From NCBI GenBank assembly GCA_005406025.1, contig BGZK01000073.1:496001-560000 (forward strand): DNA of 64,000 bases, given 5' to 3'. The notes beneath the pieces are model-generated. The model was not told where the DNA came from. It ran no database searches and saw only the letters and a list, made by a program, of their open reading frames with translations. This stretch comes from Eumeta japonica (taxonomy: Eukaryota > Arthropoda > Insecta > Lepidoptera > Psychidae). Of this stretch, positions 37,390 to 48,700 are shown one piece after another. Position 1 is the stretch's first letter; each line of letters opens with the position of its first letter. The position numbers and the translations under genes were made by a program.

Positions 37390-38974
37390 ATCTATTATAT
37401 TTGTCACATTCTGATTGATTGTAATGTAAACAGTGACCATGACGATTTATTTATTTCAGTAACCATGACGACAGCGTAACGTCATTTATCTAACACTTGA
37501 TTATACTCCCATAAAATTCCATACCCCGGGCCTAAATATGAAATCGATTCTTAGTGAGTAAACTTCAAAAATTTAATACGCTGCGGTCTGGTAACATTAT
37601 TTATATTAATCCGTCTTATGCTGATTGTGGGACGGAGGTAGAGGTAAACTGAAATTTGTTTTTGTATGCATTTTTAAAATAAAAAAAAAAAACTCAAAAA
37701 AATAACTATTTCGTAAAAAAAAATTACTCCAGCTAACGGGTAAAAATACTGTCCTATCTCTCAAATTGGACTAAGTTAAATACAGTGCTCAAAATTTCAT
37801 TAAGATCATATAAGTAGTTTCTGAGTTTATCTCAGAGCAACAACGTGACACAGGAATGTTATATATTAAGACTGTCATTGACCGTGTGTACTTAGACAAT
37901 AACGATAAAATAACAATCAGAATTATTTAGAAAGCTCGGATAAATAATAATTATACTAGACCGAGCTTTATCCTTGACAAGCACGTCCATTTTCGTGCTA
38001 GGAGCCAGTGAGTTTGTGACATTTAGCGTTGTGTTCTGACCAAATATGAGAGTTAATTCTAGATTTATGCTGGGCTTATTATAGTAAACTTGACTTAGGA
38101 AATACTGGAGAACTAGAGATAGCACGTTTTTAATTCCGAATTAAAAACGGTAACGGGTTAGTTTCTGAATAAAATAAGGCCTAATTAGAACTTGGTATGT
38201 CTCTCGGCGCAAATTTAGACATGTTCTGTTAATGTTTAGGCTGAGTTGTCAACTTTAACACTCGCTCGCTCTCTAATTCAGACCGCTAGAAAAGGGACAC
38301 TAGATATTTTACGGGCATAGGACTTTGTACCCGCTAAGATGGCGGGTTTTTGCAAGAAGCACGTTATATTTCTATCAATAAAAATCGACATCCTCAATCA
38401 TCAGTTATTGTAAAATTGCAAGAAATGAAAGCCTACAATAATACACATGGATATTAGGCAGCGTGGGATTGAAGTTGCCGGAGATTTTTTATCGTCGACA
38501 GTACTCTTTGGTTTGTGTGAAAAGAGATCGGTAAGAAAAAAATAGAGACATAAGAGGAAAATAGACTGTTTACAACACATAATCGAGTTAAAAACGGCAA
38601 AGTCGTAATGCTTTTCAGTTTGCTAATCGGTGTCAGGCAAAAACTGACGAGTGTAATTTCGAAAAGAATATGGCGGATTATTTAGCATTTACGAATTTAC
38701 TAACGTGTGTTAAAAAGATAAATAAAGACGATCATAAATTATAGAGCGGTGCTAAAAAACTTAAAAGAAAAATATGATATTGCATCCAGAAAAGAATTAT
38801 AAATTTGGTCCAAAATCGCTTGAGAATGACAACGTGTTAAAGGCTGTAACTTTAATAGAATAGAAGATATTTATTAACAGAATAAATTAGTTATTCTTCT
38901 ATCAAGTTTAATTTACCCCACTCTGTGTAAGGTATGACTTATATACCCTCTCATAAGCTTTTTATTTCAGCTAT
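37390..38974. other. No feature seen
   Basis: Unassigned DNA between the EEP scrap and the reverse SINE; no frame above 80 codons with protein-like content. Confidence 0.4.
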
Positions 38975-39210
38975 AGGGGTTCAGATATTAAGCCCCCATG
39001 CTGGCCTAGGGCGTTGACAGGTAACGATCGACGTCATCGACGCGATGCAACGTCCGAGCCCAACGGCTTAACGTGATCTCTGAATCACGGAGGAATCGGT
39101 TTAATTCCATTTGAGTTAAAAACTCATTTGTTGATTTGCCTATGGCTAAGGTCGAACCCGGTGCGAAGGCGACGCTTTGACGACTTAGCCAACACTGCTC
39201 TCTTTTTTAA
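38975..39210 (-). repeat. tRNA-derived SINE, copy 2 (reverse)
   Basis: In reverse complement: A box tggctaagtcg, B box gggttcgacc, then ggcaaatcaacaaatgag and gatcacgttaagccgttggg, matching copy 1. The sequence towards 38975 ends in aatatctgaacccctatag, which may be the 3' end. Confidence 0.6.
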
Positions 39211-40246
39211 CCGATCAGTTCGATCAAAGGCATAGAGCAGGCAATTAATTGCCTATTTATTCGTATATTTACCTGATTTTAATAATACATTTTCCAAAAT
39301 CGCAACTGCAAAGCAGATTTAAAAAGGGTTCCTCGTATGATATTCAAGTCTTTACAAAAATTTTATGAACATTAAAAATGTCTAAGAATACTGTAATCGA
39401 TTTAAATAATTTTTCAGTCTTTAGCAAACTAAAGCCTTTATTAGAGAAAAAAATAAGGTGACAATATGAGTGACGTAAGATATTATTCTTTTGTATTTAT
39501 TTTAGACAGTAACCCTTAAAATTCAATTATTATTATTAAATGGCTGTTATAGGTAATTTTCATATCTGATTATGTAATGAGTTTGATAATATTTCAATGA
39601 ATTTAAAATTCATTTCATTAACTATCCCGTCAATAAATCGAATTTGATTCTAATTAAAATTAAATTGCAATAGTGACGGTAATTTTTTAGTCACAATTTT
39701 CCCATTTTCCTACCATTTTAACTCTCTGTCGTACGGGCTAGCGAAATGCCAGCCTGCGCTTTGTGTTGCAAATTCAATTTTATGCCCTTTTGCGTCCTTT
39801 GAGCCTTCGCAGCAAAGCAGCGGAAAAAAATTGGGAGCGCTCTTCGCTCTAAAACGATCGGAAATATGTCGGTAGCTGGAAATATATGTGATATTTCTAA
39901 TATTAAAATTTAAACAATTAAAATACTAGTATTGAGCGCTTTCGCTTTTAAAGTTTTATAATTCAATAGCCGTTTCCGGCCCACTTCGCAAGGCTAATAT
40001 TAAAATTAACGCTCCTTGTTTTATTTCATGATTCGAGCGAATTGCGATATCAAGTTACAATTTTTCTGGTATAATATGTACAAAAATAATTTTTCCTTTA
40101 TTAAAAATGTACTATGTTCCATTACAGGACATAATCTACTTTTATACAAAATTTTATTGCAATGTGTTCAGAGATGCGAACGTAATTGAAAAGGATAATC
40201 AAACAAACATACTTATGCATCATATCCGGCGCATATTTGTTATAAT
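39211..40246. other. No feature seen
   Basis: AT-rich between the SINE and the mariner. Confidence 0.45.
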
Positions 40247-41522
40247 AGATCGGGAAAAAGTTTCTTCGTATTTTATAAGTGCAAAGTTGCTGTAAAATCT
40301 CTTTGATTGTGCTGTTTGTGTCTGGCTGGTTTTGATACCTTTAAAATAGATGACATAAAAAAAATTAGTAGAAACGGTGTTCCGCCATTTCTCTATTGTT
40401 TTTCTGTCCGCCAAAATGAATTTAAAGTAGAATTTCGATATATTTTGAAGTTTTACTACAAAAAAAAAAAAGGGAAAAATGTGACATAATCGCGAAAGAA
40501 ATTTGTGATGTTTATGGACTTAATGAAGTGTCGGTAAAAGTAGCATAAAGTTGGTTAAAGAGTTGTCAGTCAGGTAATTTTGATGTTAAAAATGAACCTC
40601 GCCCAGGTAGACCTTTTACGGATAAAGTCGATGCCATTTTGGAAAAAGTAGAGCAAGATCGGCATATTAGTTCTTACGACGTAGCTGAAGAGCTGAGGAT
40701 TGATCACTGAACAGTTTTAACCTATTTGATAAAAAGCTAGATATACAAAAAAGCTCGACACTGGGGTCCCACACGAGCTCACTAAAGGAAATCTAATAAA
40801 TCGTGTACGCATTTACGATTCTCTATAGAAATATAATGAAACCTAACCGTTTTTGAAAAGATTGATTACTGATGATGAAAAATAGTTTACCTACGATAAG
40901 AACATGCGAAAATATCATGTTAAAAAGGCAAACAAGTTCCACAGACTATAAAGAAACCCGAAGAATATAACAAAACGCAATCTCACCATATATATATATA
41001 TATAGCATTAAGTTAATGCTATGTGTATGGTGAGCTTGGAAGAGCATTATTCATTATGAACTTTCACTGCCGAGCAAAATCAACAATTTGGGTTTCGACT
41101 GTCAACAGCTGAAGAAAGAAGTTGAGAAAAAACAGCCGGAATTGATCAACAGAAAGGGTGTGGTTTTTCACCATGATAATGCCAGACCACGAACATTTTT
41201 AGTCACTCGGCAAATATTGAGGAAATTAGTTTGGGAAGTGTTAATATATTCACCATTTAGCCCAAACCTTGCACCCTCAGATGTTCACCTGTTTCGGTCT
41301 CTTCAGTATTCTTTAGTTAGTGTCCGGTTAACATCAAGAGAGGGCTGTCAAAACTACTTGGCGCAGTTTTTTGATCAGAAGTCCCAAAATTTCTACAGCA
41401 ATGTGATTATGTCGCTACTTACAAAATGGCAACAAGTTGTTCAATGAATTGTAAATAAAGGTATGATGAGAAATCATCTTGAATTTGCATATGAAATACG
41501 AAAAAACTTTTGTCCCCACGTT
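40247..41522 (+). mobile_element. mariner of the Hsmar1/SETMAR type
   Basis: Left end near 40247 reads gatcgggaaaaagtttcttc and the right end, reversed from about 41522, reads gtggggacaaaagttttttc: decayed inverted repeats. The length of about 1.28 kb is normal for mariner. The insert catatatatatatatatata just before 41010, followed by a short palindrome (gcattaagttaatgc), interrupts the coding text, so part of the catalytic middle is replaced or lost. Confidence 0.8.
40416..41447 (+). pseudogene. Hsmar1-like mariner transposase, broken
   Basis: ATG at 40416 (MNLKVEFRYILKFYY). Pieces: EICDVYGLNEVSVKVA (about 40500-40545), GNFDVKNEPRPGRPFTDKVD (about 40575-40635), EQDRHISSYDVAEELRIDH (40650-40705), an LITDDEK piece with the first catalytic acid region (40860), then from 41088 an intact stretch with VVFHHDNARP and SPNLAPSDVH, 34 residues apart (D34D). 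Many stops and shifts occur before 41050. The frame from 41088 to the TGA at 41447 is clean for 119 codons. Confidence 0.85.
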
Positions 41523-42894
41523 ATAAAACTTGTCTGACTGTTAGTTCGTGCGCAACAAAACGACAATCATTGATCCGATTTACATGGTTATTTTTTTTTA
41601 TGAAAATCCTTATTTAGCTAGATTTCAGCTCGTGTACTCGATAAAGGTAAACGACCTAGGGCATTATTATTAACTATCTTAGTCTATCATGCCGCAAGAA
41701 AAATTCCAGTCGCGCTTGGGACTCGAGTACCATTGATTAGTTTTACATGATTCTTTTATTTCAAATGGTAGCATCTTATCTGACCAGATTGTAATGTGAA
41801 GTTTTTTTATATCGATTTCTAATTACATTCAAAGATATCACCGAACAATAGTTCTGTTTATTTCACAAAATCGTAGGAAGAGAACAAGCGGAATCTCACT
41901 ATCAGAACTGTCAGAAGAAACAACTATGTTTTTATGAATAAGAAGAAAATTTGAAGAAGAAAGCCATTGCTGTGTAATTATCTTTTTTTGTAGTTTTGCT
42001 TATAATCGTATTTAAACAATATATTATAATGTTGATTGACATGCTTGATAGTCAATTGTGTTATTTTTATAATTTTCAGAAATGTGTAAACAGGCATTTC
42101 TATTTAAAAGACTTGAAATATATAAACTATCTTAGGAAAAGTCCGTGGGTTCTCAATGGGCGCTTGCTCTTTCTGCAAATTTGTTTTCTAGTGCCTTAGA
42201 AAAAAAATATTTCTTTCAGCTAAACGTCAATGTTGTAATTGAAACTAAAAATTGTTATATGTTTTCGTAATTATTACATGGCTAGTTTATAATTCCCAAT
42301 GTAAAACCTTTACTACAGTTTAGGTGATCGGGATTCTAATTTTATTCATTCGTAACCCACAATGTCTTATTTTGTAATATATTATTTTAAATTTCTTGTA
42401 TCTCAATTTTTAAATGTCATTTTATCTGTATACTAATGTCAAATATTATAAGTACTATGTCAATATAGCTTGTGATACATTTTATTATTTTACTTTATTT
42501 ATTAGCAATTTTATATTTTGTGATTTATAGCGTTTAATTTGTAATAGGGTACTTTACATATTAAAATAAAAAATAAATCATCACATTAGTGTTATTTTCC
42601 TAATTAATCCTTATAAACCTGTAAATTTGTAAGATAATGAGCACTCTTTTTGTATGTAGGCAAAAATATTTACATAAACTAATGCCAATGTTTTACTAAA
42701 ACATTTGCACAAGCCAATGTAGTTTATAAGATTTCATGAAATCATTAAATGTTATTCCATAATATGTAATTATTTAGTCTAATTTTGAGGTATTTACAAC
42801 CAAATTAGTTATTTAAATATAATATAGTAATTTCATTTTGTTTAAATTTATATTAACTCATTTTTGATACAAATATTTTTGCTGAGTCTGAATT
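41523..42894. other. No feature seen
   Basis: AT-rich (notably 42230-42890); no recognised gene or repeat. Confidence 0.45.
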
Positions 42895-43490
42895 ATAATC
42901 CGATAATTTTGTCTCTAATTCAATTACAATAACTATGTCTTTGTTTTTATAAGCATTTCTTTTCAGTCATATACTTAAGGGCGGTGATTATTTTAATCTA
43001 TTCAATTCGTTTGTGTTTACGAACGGTTTAACTACGGTGACTGATCTCTTTAAATAATTTAATGAATTCTCTAGTTTACTACCTTCAATTCTCATAGCCA
43101 AAATATACTTTTAAATGCGAATTTTGAGATAAGCTCTGGAATTTTTGATATAATTTGCTATGTAGAATCTAAAAATGAATTATGAAGGTTACTTTTTTTT
43201 TTAGATTCTTCAGAGCAATTTGTATCAAAAATCCAGAACTTATTTCAAAATTCGCATTCAAAAGTAAATTTTCTTGGGCTATAGGAATTACAGGTAATAA
43301 ACAAGATAATTTGTAAAATCATTTAAACAGATAAATCACCATAGGCAAACCGTTCGATAAAACTAACGAATTAAATTGGTTAATATAATCAACATTTTAG
43401 GTACATGATTGAAAAAGATTTCTATAAAAAACCGAAATATTAGTCATTTTAGGTGATTGACTTGGACACAAACCTAATAACATATGTTAT
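42895..43490. repeat. Long imperfect hairpin (foldback, arms of about 270 nt)
   Basis: The left arm (about 42911-43195) and the reverse complement of the right arm (about 43200-43468) align through gaatctaaaaa, tgcgaattttga, aattct/ctatagcc, gaacggttt and tttcaatcat/tcagtcat. The arms are roughly 75-85% alike by eye with small gaps, and only a few bases separate them. No open frame lies inside. It could be a foldback element or the template for a long hairpin RNA. Confidence 0.7.
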
Positions 43491-43739
43491 TATAGTAAGT
43501 TCAAATAGTTGAAATAGTTAAGAAAGATAGGTAAGAGGACAACAAAGGTTCTTTAATGTATATAAAATGTAAGGCTAAATTGAGTATGCTGTCTGACTAC
43601 AACAACCAATTCAGTTAGATAAATCAATAAATGTGTATGTATTTATTTTAACGAATTAACTTCCATAACCCAACTAAAGATGACCAACTAATCTAGGTTC
43701 GCTCAAAATCAACGATGCAAATTCGTCACTTTTTTCAAA

Positions 43740-44060
43740 ATTTTGGTTAGAATGACCAATTATTTTTCAGTGTATCGTCTCGAGATATCAACAAATATTA
43801 ATGTTGCAGAGTGCTTTGACTACACATACTCGCACGCACGCAGGCACACACACATACACACATGACGCACGAACACACTCACTCGTATATACACGTGCAC
43901 ACATAGAGACATTCACCCGGAAAATGGTCGTAGTAGATTCCTAGGACTCTAAAACGCGAAGATCTGGTGAAAATTAGATTTTTGACAATCGGGATGATAA
44001 TAATAACTTTCCAATTTTACGATTTTTTTTCAATTATTATAGCAGAAAATTAATAAAATA
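43740..44060 (+). repeat. Family X, 3' fragment
   Basis: Contains a (CA)-rich run at 43825-43870, gacattcacccggaaaatgg, tagattcctaggactctaaa and tttccaattttacg, matching the ends of the other X copies. The 5' part is absent. Confidence 0.65.
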
Positions 44061-45521
44061 CATTAAGATAAATATAATTTCTTGCGTGTAATGAATAGTC
44101 CAATTAAAGGTTTCATCATGTATATTTTTGTTTTTTGACATTTAGAAAAATCACATTCAATATGTCACGACGAAATCAAAATTTATCGAGGTGAATATAT
44201 CCAACGAAAATATTCCATTAAAATGGCTTACGTGTATAATAATAACCGAGAAAAAAAGGAGCCAAAAATCTAACGACATGACCAATACCAATAAAGCTGA
44301 ATTTCAAAACTCCAAGTACTTTCTTGTTAGTCGCTTGAAAGAGGTCTTTCATATGAAGACTAAGTTAATAGAAGAAATAAATTAAACCAGCGGCCTCCTC
44401 TAAAAGCAACAAATGAACCACCGAAATGGACGATGACGGTAAACATTTTGTTATAATGTTAACAAATATATTAATAAATTTCGATTTACCAACGCGAATA
44501 TGAACAATAAAATAAAGTAAGTTAACCACTAACCTATATAAAGTATTTGGTAGGGCGAGTTGTAACGAGAAGGTCGAAAGAAAATTGTCAAATTTAACGT
44601 AAGATGTGATAACGTAGAAAATCTGTAAATCTTACAGCTAAGTTTACAAATTGCATTTTTCGTTGCAATGCAATCTGCAGTTAGACCATAATTAAAATGT
44701 GCAAGACATGGCGCTCCACTGGGCGCCGGATTCAAATTACACCTTCTACGAAGCGGGCGAATAATTGTTTCTAGCAGGTCACGTTGGACCATCGTTGTTC
44801 TTTTACATTGTCGCTTTAAACCCGATTTACCATTATATAAAGAGGTTATACTTTGCGATGTACGTCATTACAAACGTTACTGTCGTCACTATGTACATAG
44901 TCAATAAGGCGACGCCATTTTAAAATAACTTGCACGGAATATTTAATTTAATTTTGACGTCAGCGGCTGCAGTATCCATTTTTTTTTAGCATACCGTATA
45001 GAAAGGAAGTAAATAACCATGTATAAAGGCTAAATAGATTTCATATCTGTTTTGTCCAAATTGCGTTTGTTGTTTTTCAATTTCGGGATGCAAAAAAAAA
45101 GAGTTGTCTACAGATTTTAAATACTCTAGAGACTTAAACATATCCTGTCTAGCGCTCAAAGTATTCGTGCTCGTTATAAGTATTTATCACGTCCCACTGC
45201 TGCGCATGCGTAACCTTCATAGACGAGGGCTGTTGTTGCTGATATGTCGAGTTTTAATCACTCATTTGCAGACATATATACCCTCTCACAATTCCTTGAT
45301 ATTAGATCGATCTTGCAACCCGATATACTGAGCGAGTGTTCTAATTTCAAGCAGGTTAAGAAATCATTGATCAATCGAATCGAATTCATTGGTCACCTTT
45401 TGATTTAAAGACGTTGCACTGACAACCGCTTTTCTTATTATTGTATTATTACAACAATTTTTTGTACTAACAAAAACACTAACTAAATTATAAACTAACA
45501 CACAAAACACTCTTTTGTTAC
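44061..45521. other. Upstream flank of the V-ATPase-D-like gene
   Basis: No recognised coding sequence. The promoter and any 5' untranslated exon should lie here or nearer; I could not pick a core promoter. Confidence 0.4.
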
Positions 45522-45566
45522 ATGACAATTTCATACATTTCAGATGAAGACGCACTGAACGCAGGT

Positions 45567-45721
45567 ATGAGTTCCAGCGTGTACGCTTGTACTCCTTCCC
45601 TGATGGCCCTACAGCAGATGAAAAACAGGCTCCACATGGCGTACCTGGGGAAGAGGCTCATGAAGTGGACCGTCCTGGCTACCAGCAGAGATCTCAGGCG
45701 GATAGCTTTCAACATCAGCGT
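45567..45721 (+). other. Exon 1 of the V-ATPase-D-like gene
   Basis: It encodes the N-terminal helix (residues 1-51 plus two bases of codon 52). The donor is GT|gttagt at 45721/45722, phase 2. The frame is open upstream to at least 45522. A second possible start ATG lies at 45522, and a possible acceptor (tacatttcag) ends at 45543. Confidence 0.75.
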
Positions 45722-48700
45722 GTTAGTCCAATAACTTCTACATGTTGATGACATTTCGTGTCTTTTCCACGATCGTAAATCTTTAGGCAAATTCAGGCGT
45801 CAGATATTGTTGGATTTGGTGATGTTTTTCAGGTCAATTGCGAATTAAATCGCGATTGCAATAGATCCTTAGGTTTTTATTTAAATTTCGATTATGATTA
45901 TTATCTCGATGGCGATCAGATCTTGGCTTTCAAACTTTGAATAGACTTGAATTTAAATGTGACTTGTACAATACGTCTCCTTTGTTTGAATTTGGTGATT
46001 AAATGGTTCTTCCTTCATTTTTCTATATTGTTATCAATGCCTCTTAGTTATGGAGTCACATATTTTTCATAGTTAAGAGTAAATATTTCATCTGATTCAT
46101 AATTTCCTTGACAGCTTTAAAACATATCGCTATTGATGATAGGAACAAGTCTCTATGTGTGCGGGAAAATTGACGTGTCATCAAATTGTAGACTATCAAG
46201 ACTTCTTCATCTCCTTCTTCATTTCCACTCTATCACAACAGAGCGCACGAGATCCTGGTGGAAGACTTGAGAGAAGCCCTCGTGAAGTTGGCCCGCTGCC
46301 GCTATTACCACTCGCAGCTGAACGCGATGACCGTTGAAAATCATCCCCCACTGGTGAATTCTCTATAATTTCTATTGACATAATTATGCATATAATTTGT
46401 ATTGAAAAAAATGTCCATGTGGTAGAGCCATGCTTTGGTCAATTTAATTGCAGCACGAAAATGAACAGGCTCGATCGGTAGCAATGCCACACTTTTCCAG
46501 AATACAGACGTAAATTAGCGGCTTTCGCTTTCTGCTTTTCGTTCAGTGAGTGAGAGCCTATAACACATTTTTTTTACTATCGCCTTCTGCCAATCGAATT
46601 CAAAACCTTTCAACATTCTACTAGTTACTTAGTATTGATTTTAGATTTCCTATTTTTATATTCTAAAGGATATTTAAGTGTTACTTGATTTTTCATTTTC
46701 AATTCTATTTCATGACTAAAGGCCAGGCTGACGGTGAGTCAAGCTATGAAATCGGTGACCGGCTGCAAATACAAGAGCTTCGAAGTTGAAGACGTATGTA
46801 TCGATGAGTATTTTTTTCGAAAGCTCAAATAATGAAAATCGGACAAGTGCGATTTGAATTAACGTGCCGTGGATTCGTTACTTTATAAAATAAAACTGTT
46901 TAAGGCAAGGTGTTTGCCAGGCTAGGCGATGCTATAGATACAACAATACCTTTTCAATTAAATGTAATTTTAAATTCATCTCAATCCTATTTTTAAATAT
47001 TTACACGAAATTTTATATATGATAGCAGCTGACTATTACTTGATATTTACAACCGACAACGGAGCTTCGCTCGGCGTCGTGGGAATATGATAAACTGTCA
47101 AGGGAAAAGTTGTTTAAGTTCATTGCCAACAATATATATTTAGGTACGTAATACGGAATATTAACCTGTACCTGACCTCACGTTAATAATATCACGCACT
47201 GTTATCGGACTTATTTATGTCATATAGAGCTACCTATCGTTGAAACATTATATTAAACCCAGTGGGTACTTCGTTATTACATCCATTGGCATAGCAACAA
47301 TACAGTTAACTTAAAATTGATGAACGACGAGAAAAAACGGCAATGACGAATAATAACTAAAAATGACGTTAGTGATGAATATTCTAAATTAACAGATAAA
47401 TATGAAAGTATTGTAGCCACATTTATGAGTGACGACAGGTTGTGAGTGTAGGTTAAGTTTCGGGCTATATGTTTAATATATTACAAACGATACATCAAAT
47501 CTCTTGCAATGCTTATTATGTGAGCAGATGCTCATAGACAAGCATGTGAATAGGGAATAAAAATTTGTATAATCCAAAAGTGCACGCCTCGTAACTCTCA
47601 TGAAATTTTTATATAAAAAAAAAAACAAATAGTATACTGTTGCTTTTTAAAGTAAAACGGAAAAAAAATATCATACATAATTGATATAAAAGAAATGTGT
47701 ATTAATGAGAGTATTTTTCTTAATATACATGTATTTATATATTGTCATTTTATTGGATATTTATATTAATAAATAAAAAAAATCTCTTTTCAAAGTTACG
47801 CGCCCTTTTCGACTCCGAACAGAAGAATACTACGCATGCGTTGTCAATGAACGGAATTAACATCGATGTAGATGTACAAAAGATCAACTGAAATTCGGCT
47901 TTTTTTTTAAATCTGGCAATTAAATGACCCCACGATTTATTAATTGTAATTCTTCGCGTTATGAGGTGTGCAATTGTAACAAATGTTTGAATTAAAAAAA
48001 AATGGATAATAATCTTAAGGAACTTCATTCCCATCGCTTCACAAAATACAAAAATACGGTAAGTATTTAATATTTTATTGTTTTAAGTGAACATTTTTGT
48101 ATAATATATATGGTGTTATGTCTTAAACTGACGCCTATTTCCCTGAAGGGTAGACAGAGTTTATAGATTTTCACATGATATGAACTATGCATATCTCTCT
48201 TGCTTCACTGAATGATGGTGGAAAATCAGCAAAGATCTAGAAAATCCAATGCAGACCAAAACGGTGGCATATTAAAAAAGGGCTAAAATGTTTAGCACTC
48301 GAGCTTCATGAAAAGATTGATGGATGTCTTCTGTACATATATAGCTGCTTAGAATAAAATTTATGCTTTGATATATATTTTTTTAATTTTTGAAATATTT
48401 TCCTATGCGTTGATTTTTAGTGCTGTCTCGTATAATTTGGAAGCGATTGCATTGTCGATATATTATTGGATGTAGTGCCGAGGTACCAGCAGGCTCAACT
48501 TCACCTTCTTAATAACAGATGGCACTGCGTGATATTATTTACGAGAGATCGGCTAGTGGGCAAATTTTTCATGTTATGTAATTGAATATTTATTTATGGG
48601 AATGAATATTAGCAACTTTGCCCGTGGGAATTTGTCACATTTCCACGTTAAATTCTAAAGATCGTGTAAAGCTCGGTTGCCCGAGTACTATATTTTGAAA

